A stretch of DNA of 64,000 bases. Source: Arthrobotrys musiformis. Its lineage: Eukaryota > Ascomycota > Orbiliomycetes > Orbiliales > Orbiliaceae. The position numbers and the translations under genes were made by a program. This document shows, piece after piece, positions 11,247 through 23,700 of the stretch; position 1 is the first letter of the stretch, and every line of letters starts with the position of its first letter. Where the stretch lies: the NCBI GenBank assembly GCA_036971715.1, contig JAVHJL010000001.1:1240001-1304000 (forward strand), given 5' to 3'. The notes under the pieces were generated by a model. The model made no database searches and had not been told where the DNA came from. It saw nothing but the letters and a program-made list of their open reading frames with translations.

Positions 11247-14200
11247 GTGAATCGCCTGAAACGAGTCAGGGAATTTTTAGCGTGCTTCTAGAAGCCGGTG
11301 TTCTTTGGGAAGCCCCTGATTGGCTACTAAATTTGGATTGAGGTGGTTGTTATCTCCGACAGGTATCTTGATCTAATCTCGTGGGTCGTCGGAGATAAGA
11401 TAGTAATGTGTATGTAATGTCCCTAGATAATCTCGTGGCCAAACGCCTGGCGGTGGAACCTCAACCAACTTACCCTTCGTCACGAATTAAAGGGCTGGTA
11501 AGTGGATCTCCCACGAGTCCACATCCGATGGCTCCACCGCATATTGGCGTGGCCAAAACAGAGCCTCACAAACTCGCAATGATGGTGGTGGTGTGGGGGG
11601 CTGAGAACGGGCCTATCCACGGCCCCTGGCTTGACAGATGGATCCTCCCTTATTCGTGCCGTCGACGGACAACAGTTGCAGAAGAACCCACAGCTCAGCC
11701 AAAATGGTTTACTTATTTAACAAGCGATTGCTTATTTCCACAAAATCAAAATTTCGATTTAATACACTTCTTAAACATCGACGCCAGAACGGTATTGGAA
11801 TTGTAGGATGCCGACGTAAGTGTTCTTAACTGAGACCTATTTCCTGCACTACACGGACAATTAAACCTGACCAATCGTGCAGTATCTCTTCTAGCGCCGA
11901 ATGAGATATGCTTTTGGTATCAATTGCTAGCTCAATGCGGGCTATTCGACAAAGAGGGGGCAACTTTCTGTGCATTCATAGGATATATTGACGAACAAAC
12001 TGTACACACTTCTATTGTAGAACAATGCAATGTGTGTGTGCCTCGGTCGTTGATAAAGGGGGAGGGGATATACATATATTGGACGATTCAATATTCATGT
12101 GATTGCTAATTTCCGAACTATGATCAGACCCGGTAATCGCAATAATGAGGGCCTCATATAACATCTATACGGGCGTACGATCGTGTCTAACAGACTACGT
12201 ACGCAAGTGTTTGCGCTCGTAGACGGGATGAAATCGAATACCATGCCACCTGCAAGCTCAGGGGTGTTTTATGGATAAATTCAAATGAAGATCATCAAAG
12301 CGGGAGAGTTTTTTTTTTTTTGAGCACCACTTATCGAAGTCAAACCTGCAGAGAGGGTGGTATAGGAGCCAGTGCTGGGAACCGAATATTATAATGAAAG
12401 GGAGTTATGGTTCGATCCCAGCGTCTCATCATTCTAGTTATTGCGGCTAGCAGCCGTTAAGTGAGGAGAGCTACGTATTCGAATTAGAGTGTTCGATTAA
12501 TGAGCGGGGATTCTAGGGGCAGCCTGGCTGTTCCGCCGTAAGATGGCAGTTTGGGAAAGTGTCAGCTGGACATTCTTTGGTTCGGGGAGTCGGAGCGAGG
12601 AACATGGGCAGAATGATTTCAAACCCTTCGGCCAAACTCGCTCCGTCAAATAAACATTTGATCTAAGAGAAGCCTCATTCCCAAAGTTCATAGCGCGCCG
12701 GCATGAAATGGGATTTTGGAGCGTGGGAGAAAAAGCTAATAAGTAAAGTAAAATAGGAAGAGACATCAGCCTGAACGGGAACCAGAACAATGGAACTCAA
12801 AAAAGTAAATTCTCCCCAAGTCGTTCTAACTATTGCGAGTGGCTGATCCAACGGGCCCTGGGCTGGAGGGAAGCGCACTGTTTGCGAGAGGCTCGAGCGG
12901 CTAAGCTGACCCCAAATGCCACGTTTTTTGCGCGAAGAGCAGGATCCACAGTCATAACGGGTGTCGTCCCCAGTTTTCCAGTGTCCACATCCAGTAAAAC
13001 TAAACTAGGTGTTCGGTACCAAAGCAAGGGTGGTTTCTTATTGAATGCACAGGTGACCCAAGATTGCAATGCAGAATCGAAAGTATGTACTATGTAACAA
13101 ATTTACTCCATCTGTGGATCCATAACACAAAGAGCCGGCCATGGCTTTACGGTTCGGTGGCCCTTCCCTTCCCTTCCAAAGGGTATATCATCAGGTCCAC
13201 ACATTCATGAAACTGCAGGTACCCGAGGAGACAATGGTTTGGATCCTGGGTGTTCTTCAAACGTACATCAGACACAATGGACGAGCATCATGACCTGATA
13301 TACCCAGTAACCCGGATATGCCTATATCGATAGAACGGTCATCAACATAAATTTCCAAAGGTTTTTCTCCTCACATTTACTCGTCTGCATAACCACATTT
13401 GGAAGTACGTCCGAAGAAATTGATTTGCCGACAATGTCTACCGAGAGCGTATTTCGTGGGGGGTTTCGATCCAGGGTAGCTTTGTAATGCTTACGTGTCG
13501 GAAAGGGTAAAAACTTCCCCTGGCCGTGTGGTTGAGACCGCCATGACTCGCAAATTTTAAAAACATCTTTAAAGATGCAATGTCCTAAGGACTTTTTTGG
13601 ACAATAAAATCAAAGGAGCACTGTCTACTCTCAATGCATCACACCATAGCAGCCCATCGGTTCTAAGTGCTTAAGTGCGTTTCGAAGTGCTTGTCGAGTA
13701 TTCCGTAAATATAACCTCGAGGCGTGCTCCTGGAAATTCTCCGGCCACATGTTCAGGAGCACGGAATGTAATGAGTTTTCTGGAAACTTTTAATTTCAAG
13801 GACGAGAGGCGTCGACATATCCAAGATACTGGTGACCAGCAAGGGTTCCCCTTGAAATCATCGTTTTTAATATTTGTACTTAATCCATCCAAAGAGAAAA
13901 TTGATACGTCTTGTCGCATCTTCCTAATCGAGAAAACCTCCGGTAAAACCTGCTGGCGTCGACATCGAAGGGATGAAAACCCCCTCCTTAACCAGGTCAA
14001 GTGATAACTTTTGCAACACGGGACGGCAGTCAAGGATACCAAACCGCTTGACTGGATCCCGGAGACGACGACAACTCTACTTTCTCCTAACACCGGCACA
14101 CTGTTATTCAGGCTCAAGAAATGCACCCCGAACACTTGAAATTCGGCTAATCAGTTGGCTGCCCGAGAAAGTTGAGATAGGGCCAACAACGGAAAGCGAA

Positions 14201-15276
14201 TCGACATCGTAACCTTGGAGGTTGGTTCTCTTTCTTCCACCCATCCGCTTTCTCGGAAATCGCTCAACCTAACCACCACTCCAAGAAGTAAATGGAAGAT
14301 CTACGTTAACCGCGGTTAAACTTGGACTAAAACAATTTCAGCAATGTGATAAATATGACGAATCACATTTGAATGGTTGGGATTTACTGCATCGGGTTAT
14401 CACTTACGAATCCGCAGGCTGAAACGTGACTTCCCTCGTGCAGCTCTGATGTGCCGTGTGCGATCAAGAAAACTTACTTCGGCATCGCTTCTCGAAGCAT
14501 ATCACGAGGCCGCTAGCATTGAACAAGAAGAGCACCGGTTAATAGGGGCTGGGGCTGCCACTTCTGGTGCATTCCCAGCCTATCATGATACCTTTGATGA
14601 TAAGATGTCTCGCTCGTACGGGTGGTCGGTGTGATTAGAAGACTAATTTGCGCCTCCGCATCATTCTACTAACCCGAAAAAGGTCGGAACCATGGCCGAA
14701 GAAGCCTGCGCGGAAAAAATATGCACCACCAGCGAGGGCGAGAAATTGTTACTAGTTAAACTCTTCGTGCTTTGTTAGAGCCACATGGAATCTCAAACCA
14801 CCTCCTGCAAAGGTTAGGTTACGAAAGCTTGGGTCGATCCGGGTGGAACGGTCCCAACCGCAATATAGGAGAACCGACATGCCCAATCCCGCGACACTGG
14901 GAGTCTCACTGATTGTTATCTTCTTTGGATTTAAGCTTAAGAAAAACCCAAGTTTTCAAGTTTCGCTTGATCTGATGGAAAAATGAGGGGGTTTCCTCTC
15001 ACTCCCCTCGACTCATCAGATCATATGAAACGGTATTCACTGCCGTCGAGATGGCAGCAGCCAGGGGTTTGTCTCAATCGTATCCTGCATGAGCAAGCTC
15101 AAGAATGTGTCGAGGTGTTTTTTTTCTCGGTTCGCCTTCGATGTCAGCATGGCTGGAATGGCTGCATTGGTTCAAATGACATGATTCCAGCGGTTGCGCA
15201 ATTATTCATCAAGGCGTTCCCGTGCAAGTGGTGTCCTTGCTCTAACTAGATCTCTGAGGGCTCGTATACCCGGCTC

Positions 15277-15295
15277 TTTTTTTTTTTTTTTTTTT
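15277..15295. repeat. poly-T tract (19 T)
   Basis: Uninterrupted run of 19 T in non-coding sequence. Confidence 0.9.
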
Positions 15296-15691
15296 AGATC
15301 CCCTGCAACCATCTGTCCGACTCGTTGGTGCCTGAATAAAAGCCAAAGACATACCTGCAAAGGTGTGTTCGTCGTGCAGAAAGTATGTCTCTGATATTGA
15401 TAATAGCTCTCTTGGAGTTGCAAACTTTGGGTCGATAGCCAAGATGGAGGGGTAAGAGTTGCTTTGTCTCGCAAACTAAACTCTCTCGTCTAGGTGCGGC
15501 AAACAAACTGAGAGAAGTTGCTGATACCCTTCTGAATCATATCACCCCCTGACTAACGGAGAACAAGAATGGGACATTACATATGTATATTCGATACCTG
15601 ATCAGTGATAATGGCGCGAAACAATAAGGTTTGTCGGGATATGAATGCGAGGAGGACACTACAAACATACATGGCATCGTATACGACGGCT

Positions 15692-15719
15692 TGTGTGTGT
15701 GTGTGTGTGTGTGTGTGTG
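15692..15719. repeat. TG dinucleotide microsatellite (14 units)
   Basis: Perfect TG repeat of 28 bp in a gene-free stretch; likely length-polymorphic. Confidence 0.95.
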
Positions 15720-16829
15720 CAAAATATCAAGTCCAGTGACCAGGAGTCTGAAGATCATCAGATATGACCTGAGTTGGTTAGACCAAGTTCATTAACGGAT
15801 TTCGGATTTATATTCAGATCAGACTAGGGCCGCCGTTCAGCTGGGGGATGGTTGCGTGTCGTGTCGAACGTGCGCGAGCTAGGTCGAGTTTCTCATACAA
15901 TCAAGCTTGTCCTTCACGGCGTGCCTTGTCATGCATGTTTGCAGACCCTTGTCCAACTGAATTGCCTGCCGAAACCTTCCGCATGGCTGTCCAGCACCAG
16001 GTTCTGCCCAATCTATTCCACATCTGCCATTAAGACGTTCGTGACGATGCCTCCTCGCCTTTGCCTCTTCCTGTGGTAGTTTAGTGACAATGTCCCGAGC
16101 TCATTGGCGACCCTTAATTAAAAGCAATATTGAATCCAAGTAATCTGGCTTGGATTGGTTCTATCAGCGAGGTTGTTCAACCCTTCAAATTGGATTGAAC
16201 TCCAAATGAAGCAAGGCACGGAATTCGGCTTCTGCTAGGTCAATATTCGAATTCTCGTATTGCACGTTATCTCAAGTCATGTTGATGTCGAGCCGTGCAC
16301 TGCCATAGCACTGCATCGATCAATGTTCAAAAATAGATATTATTTTTCCCCAACTTTAGTGGGCTCATGATATCAATTTAATCAGCCTTCCCAAAACCCT
16401 CATTGATCGAATTTCAAATATCCAGAAATCAGGAATTGGCAAGGATTCATTCCAAGCGACCCCAGACCGCAATTCTGTACTATCACCATAACGTGCGAAA
16501 CTCCTCTACAACGTGGACCGGGAAGGGTTGGTTTGCGATTCCATCTGAACATGTTCCATACAACGTGCCCAGGACCGGCCTGACTGTACATGCTGCCTAT
16601 GTATGTACGTTTGTAGGTATCTTTCCTTTTTCTTTCCCTTTTCCCCTTCTTTCTTTCTTTTTTTTTTTTTATATATCGTCGCGCGCAGCGCCCACCCTTA
16701 TTATGCGAAACATATAGCTTTGACCCGTTACTGCTGCTGGGGAAGTTGTAGTATGTATGTACTATAGACAACGTCCGTCTATACAAGCTCCAATATCCTG
16801 AAGTTAATCTGCAGGGTAGTATCTAACTA

Positions 16830-19001
16830 ACTGCCTGCTTAGTGGCGGACACACCGAACCATCATTATCAATTTGAACCACATCCCGCTACAATCGTCTG
16901 TGACTTGCGCATTTGGTTCACAAGATTAATTTCCAAGTCTCCTCTTCTGGGGATCTTGTCACTACGCAGTACTATTGCGATCGTCTCTTGTTCATACCTG
17001 CCTCATTCTCAATTCTCCCAGTTTTCCCTTATCCTTTTTCTTATTTTTTATTCTTTCCTTGGGAACAAGTTCGCATATACCCGGGAACCTAACTTTCGCT
17101 TTCCCACCCTAGTCACGATATTGACCTCCTTCCCCAATACAGAACAGCCCGAGACTGAGGCTTCCGGTACGACAACCATCCGAGCAAATTATCAGGCGTC
17201 GCTAGCTGCAGCTTAGTAGCGCAGTCAACATCAGTGGATTTGACCTTAGCCCCTCTAGTTCTTGGTTCACCTCATTGTTTTTTTCTGGCGGCTTTTTTTG
17301 GGCTTTCTTTTTCCTTAATGTTTTCTTTTTCCTTGTCTTTTCTGGCACCCTGCACCTCCCCTCATCATCCCATACCGATACTTTGGCTTGTCCGCAGAGT
17401 TGTGGAGCATCTAGCGTCTTCATTCAGGATAGCTTCGATTTCTTCCCTTCCCTAACAATTTCTCCCCCAAAAAACACGGAACTGAAGAGCCTGGCACCAG
17501 TACCCACCCTCTTTTTTTTTACTGGGAATTGGTAACGAACGAAAGAAACAAAAATAAAACATTGCACAGGAATTACCCAGTCCAAGCAATTGACTTGGTT
17601 CCTGGAAAAGTAGAGGCGTTTTAGCAGGCCAAATCAGAATAATATTTTTTGACGTCTTGACCCCAACCTATATCAGTGTTTGGCACTACATATCGTACGA
17701 ACCAGGGACAGATTGATATTGCGGTTCGTGTCAGTCGGGCGCTGCTTTTTCTCGAACCTCGTCCCATAAAATTACCAGAACCCAGCAAACAGCCTTCTTT
17801 TTACCCCCATATCAACTGACATATAACGACAAGATACCCACAAACCACGGACTGCCTAACAAGTATTCCTTTCTAATTCCGGATAGTGGTTGGGTTCCCT
17901 TTTTATATACTTCGATACATGTTTTTTATTCCTTTTTGATTTTATTTTATTTTTAAAAATCCATACTCCTCCTTTGCAGCCCACGTTTAGGCCTTGATCC
18001 AACCCGCAGCCTGCACTGTTCGCAGTCCCAAGCGAGTGGATCATCCAGCAGTTACATTTTCCCAAGCTGCTCCATTCAGCTCACCAGCCGCATAACTTTT
18101 ATCTAAACTTCAGTTTTTGGTAGGACTATTACCTGTAAACCCCGATTGTCCTTCCTTGCCTCTGTCTTGCCCGGTTTCAATCGATTCGAGGGCAGCGTTT
18201 TATCTAACCGAATTATCCGTTTACAGTCGGCCTCCCGCTCGCATTTTTCTCCCTCCATCTGCACCGGCCTCTGCATATACCTTAATCTCTAATCTATAAC
18301 TTCTCCTCAAGTCCGTGGACTATAAATCCGCTTTGGATTTTGATATCGACACTTTGAATCTTCCATCTTCGACGCCATACATCAGCTAGCTCCTAACGAT
18401 TCTCCTTGCGTGAATTCTATCCTTCCTTGTGTCAAACGAAAACGATTTCCTTTTTTTAAGAAAAAATATTCCCGTAAGTACCTTGTGACAGCAGAATGAC
18501 GAACGGGCCTTCGGAACCCAAAAAAACATGTCCTTCGAGTCGAGTCATGATAAGAGGCGTTCTATTTCCACGCTTTGGTTCGGTGCCGGACCGAGCTGTC
18601 AGGCGTTAATCCCATCATTCCAAACCGTGACTTCAAAGTCTGTATCTGCCAGCGAGCATAACAACCTGAGGTCAAGTGGGGCGGTCTGCTAGTGAACTCC
18701 TTTCTACGGGCATCGGCGTCGTTCCCCTTTGCAATCTTTTGCATCGACATTTATAGTCGGTTTCACTGACATTTTCTTCGGGTCCTTCAGTTTCATATAT
18801 ATCTCCTCTCCGGGCTTTGGGGGGAAGCACCTATCTGGACATTTACTACCAGCGCATCACCAAGTTATTTTTGGATGGCCAAAGCATCCCTTTAATAGGT
18901 TTGGGATTTAGGGATAAAAGGATCTGGGCTTCGGTACTTCGGGATAGTTCCTCGAGTTTGTTACGAGGAAACTTGGACGTGGACATATACAACATTGCTT
19001 C
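16830..19001 (+). promoter_or_regulatory. long pyrimidine-rich promoter and leader of the C2H2/Zn2Cys6 gene
   Basis: About 2 kb upstream of ATG 19002 is rich in C and T runs and lacks any convincing CDS, which is typical of fungal regulator genes with long 5' UTRs. A GTAAGT donor-like site at 18475 may start a leader intron. Several short upstream ATG frames (for example 18117, 18729, 18817) could restrict translation if they are in the mature leader. The transcript start cannot be fixed from sequence. Confidence 0.4.
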
Positions 19002-20778
19002 ATGACCGACATGGAAAGGATTCTTCACGACCAGCAACCTCAACAGTTCTACTCGCGAAACAATTCAGTCTCAATGCATCAACCTCCAGTCAGTGGTTCT
19101 GGCTATCCAGGCATGAATTCAACGTCTTTCAGTTCTGCGCCTTCTTATTCTTCTGGCCCCGCGCCGACATCATACTCTACGCAAATGCCTCAACAAAGAA
19201 TAGCTCCGGCGGGGCTAACTGAGCACGAAGGAGCCCAGAATCTCACGAATTTATCAAATTCGACCCCGTTTAGTTCGCATAGACAACAGCCCGTCCCTCT
19301 GCTGCCGATGCCGACGAATTCCATGCAACAGCAACCACAGCACCAAAATGCGTTGGCACCGTTAGCTTCCGCTCCACCGGGAACCCATCGTGGGAGTGTT
19401 ACGCAGGCTCCTTTGGTTGCACCAAATACCGCTACGAGCGGACCGAGGACAGCGAGTAAGGCGGGCGAGAAATTTGCTACCAATGTTCCGTTTCCAGTGG
19501 CGCCCCCCACAAAGGACGCAAATGGCAAATTTCCTTGCCCGTACTGCGCAAAAACATATTTGCATGCAAAACACCTGAAGCGCCACCTCCTACGACGTGA
19601 GTTTCCAAGAGAATCAGTGATTCAGATTCGAACCCATGTGTGGAAATCGCTAATTGATTTGAACCAGATACTGGGGACCGGCCTTACCAATGCCCGCTGT
19701 GCAAGGATTGCTTTTCTCGTAGTGACATCCTAAAACGACATTTCCAAAAATGTTCAATAAGAAGAGGCAATCCAACAAATGCGACCCACCTTTCGCAGAC
19801 CCATGCAGCCCGCGAAGCCGCTGCTGCCGCTCAGCTGGCGGCTGGAAAGACGCCTACTGGCCCGAAGAGGAAGACCTTGACATACGATTACAACAATATG
19901 CCGAGGAGCCCCTCGCATACTCAGACTCCTGCCACTACTGCCGCTGAGATCATTAGCCCTGGGATGTATGCACCAACGGCTGCAGCTAGTGCGCCGGCCT
20001 TCCCAGAGTTCCCTAGGCAAGGCCCGGTAGCCGGAACATGCGACGAATGTGCGAGGATGAAAGTCCGCTGTGACTATGGCCAACCATGTCAGAGATGCGC
20101 ATCCCGTAATCTCGAGTGCACGTACCTAAAGACGATGAAGAGACATTCCGTCGCGGTCGTGTCCCACGTTCAAACTGGGATGCAACATGGAAATGAAAGA
20201 TACAACAATTATCTTCAGCCAAATACGACACAAAGCTCGACACTTTCGTCGCCTCACGAATACACAACGGAGTCTTTCAACTTTGCGCAACAGCAACAGC
20301 AAGCTGGTATGGCCCACCAATATAATTCGACCCACCTACAACAGGGGCACCAGCAACAATTCAACCAAACCTCCAATCCCCATATGTCTGGGATGCAGAA
20401 TTCACCGCGGACCCTTCCTTACCAGCAACCTCGTCGCCAAACGATCCACGATACTCTCTATAGCTCTCTTCACCATGCACACCAGCCCAATGAATTGGAT
20501 TGGTCAACTTTGCTGCAACCCACCCAAGAAAACTACGCCGAAACAAACTTTTATGACCCACAGTCAGGGACTAGTGGAGGACATGGACAGAGCATGGCAC
20601 CCATGCCAATGATGAATGCACGTCCAGTGTATGCCACCGAGGTAAGCTAAAACGTTCCTGTGCTCAATCATGTAGGATCTTGACGTAATGACTCTAGTCC
20701 GGCGTGAGAAGGCATAATTCCCAGGATCACGGATTTTCGAAACCTCCATCGGCATCGGAAATTGTGAAAAAGGAGTAA
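19002..20778 (+). CDS. transcription factor with paired C2H2-type fingers and a Zn2Cys6 cluster, 549 aa
   Basis: Probable nuclear DNA-binding regulator. Three exons join in phase: 19002-19596, 19668-20641, 20698-20778, total 1650 nt with TAA. The Q/S/P-rich N-terminus precedes finger 1 (C179, C182, H195, H199), a TGDRPYQ linker and finger 2 (C207, C210, H223, C227, so C2HC). The first intron lies exactly in the last His codon of finger 1, so the fingers are complete only after splicing. A Zn2Cys6 cluster follows at C322, C325, C332, C338, C341, C348 (x2, x6, x5, x2, x6). The rest is Gln-rich and disordered. The combination of C2H2 fingers with a binuclear cluster is a known fungal architecture, but I cannot assign an orthologue or targets. 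Confidence 0.9.
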
Positions 20779-23700
20779 AAATGTCGATGTCGTCCACGAA
20801 GCATGTCCGTCCGCATGTTATACGACTAAACGGTTTATCGAGGAAATCTCAGAATCCATCAACTTCTATATGAATGGATTGAAGATCAACACTCGAACCT
20901 AACATCCATTTCTTCTCGTCACGAATTCTCTTCATACGAGCTCCGGCTCCCTCATACTCTCGTATTTCCATAAATTTACCTTTTTTTATTATTGAGCCCT
21001 CCCGCTTGTCTAAAAGTTGGCGGTTATTTTAATATATCTATCGTCTCTACCACTTACCTTCTTTATCTGCACATTTTTACCAATTCTACCCCTCAACGTC
21101 TTACGTTGAGTGTATTTACCGTGTGCTTCAGCATAGCGTCTGGTGTATGATATAATGCGAAATAGTTGAAGTCGCTTCCGATCCTTCTATTTCTCTTCGC
21201 TCGTTTATCCGCTCTGCATTCCCTTTCGAAATTTCGCGAAACCGACTTTGCTTTATCTGGGGTTTTTTATTTTAGATTATGGGGAAGTGTCTACGTTTCT
21301 TTTTTGTCATAGATTGGATTACTGTTTGGGGAGGTGCATCTTCTTTTTCCCTTTGCTTTCAATCACAGGCTCGGTTTATGGTTTCAGTTTTTCCAACCTC
21401 TTAGAAGGATCACATCTTGCTGTCTTGGAGATTCTTCCCCCTTTCCCGTCATTTTCTCTTTTGCTAGCAGCCTTCCTTCTTCCCCCTCCCTCCCTCGTAT
21501 GGATCATGTAATGCTTCGCTTTTGTCTATTCGGGGGATATTGGTTTTACCCTTTTCCCGCTTTCCCGAATTTCCCCCCGTTTACGTTTGCCGCCGTGTTT
21601 TCCGCTTTTGCATATTACTGGCAGAAAGCAGAAAAGCAAGATATCCTGTATTTACGTGAGATCAAGGCCTCTTTGGAGCTTGAAGAATAAATAGTGCATA
21701 CATAGTACATGCACAAGTACATATTTTCCATCCGGCAGATACTTTATGCGAACTAATAATATATCGGGAGGCTGAACAAACCCAAAAAAAAAGGGTTTTC
21801 CCCAGCCTCCACTTGTGAGGATAGATGCCTTAAAGGCACCGCATCAAAGTCCCCCTGCCGGCACCCTACAGCCGAGAATCGAAGGATTCTAGGTTCGGAA
21901 CGTGTGGGTCGATTATCGATTTCTTTGGAGCGCGGGCATTTGTTGGACTAGTTATGCTGTTCTGGAAAAAAACTGTTATCGGCCATGTGTAGCGAATACT
22001 ACCCCCCATGCAAGGGGGGGCTGCTTTGATGGCACGATATCGGAGATCCGGATGTATTAGCATATTCTACACCTCATCTAACGAGGCTCAAGGATCGTCG
22101 AATATATCCGAAGATTCGGTATTTCCGTAAGGCAAGTAGATATAAAGCGATACGGGGTCGCATAGATCAAAATCTAAAACGACGGTATCTTCAACGGTAT
22201 ATCATCTTATATTATGAACCGAAGATTATCATGCGATTCAACACTGATCTTGACCGATTGCCTTGCTCCGTTAACGTTTGGAAAAGAACTCGTTGGTAAG
22301 CTTTTGCTCGGCACCGGAATACCGACCTGTACATTCATCCTCTGTATTAAGTCCGTGAGATTTTCACCCGTGGGAAATATATTAATAGGAACTCCGGTTA
22401 GGAAATTTCACCGGTTGGAAGAGACGTGGCCTAGCCCAATGATACATTTCACTGGTATATACAAGTCAATACGTTACTTGGAGGGCCCCCCCTCAGTACT
22501 CTTTCAACTATTTGCAAGGCAGCCTTCTTCTGTGTTTGGAGTATTCTCCCAGATTTTGAAATTATGAAATTTCGAAAGACGCCTAGGTTGTCGTTTACAG
22601 TTCATCCTGGGACGAGGACCGTCTCGCCGCATGCGCATCGCCTAGCTCGCCGAGGAATACGAGGTCTTGTCGGCCCATTTTTCTAGTTCTGGAAGTGGGC
22701 TGTTGCGGCGCAGAGAAAAAGTCACAATCAATCCTCGTAATTCGATTGTTCCTCTTTTGGGTTCGTATCTTGACACTTACTCGCGAGTAACCCCGTGCAC
22801 GCTCGTGGGAAATCAAGCCACTTCGCAAAAACTAAATTTTGGACAATCTTCAAACCTGGTATATCCGGGTTGATCATCGTGGAAATATTCAGATTATATG
22901 CTTTTAGTTGATCGGTTAGCTACCACTGTCACTGGCTTAAAATTGTGATATTATCCGTTATCATTCTTGCATTTGTTCAAAAAGATTTCACTGGAGGCCC
23001 TTAAAGATTTACAGGCACTTTATGGGATGCCGTGTCCACGGAATAACTTCAAAGTTTCTTAGTATTCCCAAGGTACCATGCCGTTTCAGTCTGTATTCAA
23101 AGCTCTACGTGACAGTAAGCTGACGCATACCTTCGGGTGATAAGGATTTCCCCCATCACATGAAGAGACACCACCGCATTTCGGGGGCCAAATCCTAGAA
23201 TTTCAAGATTATAGACTCCGGGCCATTAAGGCTGACTACAATACTCCGATTTACAGTAAATAACGTTGAATCCTCCTGCCTGCCTTCCACAAAGTAACCC
23301 TGGTACTTGCTTAGTTTATCAAACGGGATATGCATATAGATCAACCGTCCACATGCATTAACAACGGAATCCACTAATAGCAGTTACAGGAACGCAAAAA
23401 TATTGCATGCAATCAATTCTTACACTTTCCTGTTAAGTCTCGAGAACATGATGCAATTGATGTTCACGGGACACTTTGTGATAGGGCACATCAAGCGAGT
23501 CCAATGCCGTTATAGATCTAACATGCACCAACAGGAGCCTAACTATATTCTCATTATCATTCTGGTTCTCTTTAGGGAGGGGGGTCTGTGTCAGCTGTAG
23601 GAGCTCTCGTTCTTGGCTTCATCCCGTCTATTAGCTTGAATTTTTGCCACTTCATAGTTCCTCCTTTGCAATATTCATGTTTTGTTACGTGTGGTTAGTT

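Larger units (their letters stand above)
11011..16829. other. gene-free region upstream of the DCAF4-like gene
   Basis: No open frame here shows a recognisable domain. The 200-300 bp next to 11010 should hold the promoter of the DCAF4-like gene. A short frame at 14377-14634 (+) ends in an amphipathic, protein-like stretch, but no upstream exon or family was found. The region contains simple repeats (poly-A at 11223, poly-T at 15277, TG repeat at 15692). It is probably decayed, non-coding sequence. Confidence 0.45.

Noticed and set aside
11704..11829. Short Lys/Arg-rich open frame resembling a small ribosomal protein
   Set aside because: Does not match any ribosomal protein motif I know, and splice continuation gives nothing coherent.
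12360..12430. tRNA-like B-box GGTTCGATCCC
   Set aside because: No matching T-stem, acceptor stem or A-box; not a tRNA.
14377..14634. Open frame with an Ala/Glu-rich protein-like C-terminus
   Set aside because: No upstream exon, family or promoter could be found; may be chance.
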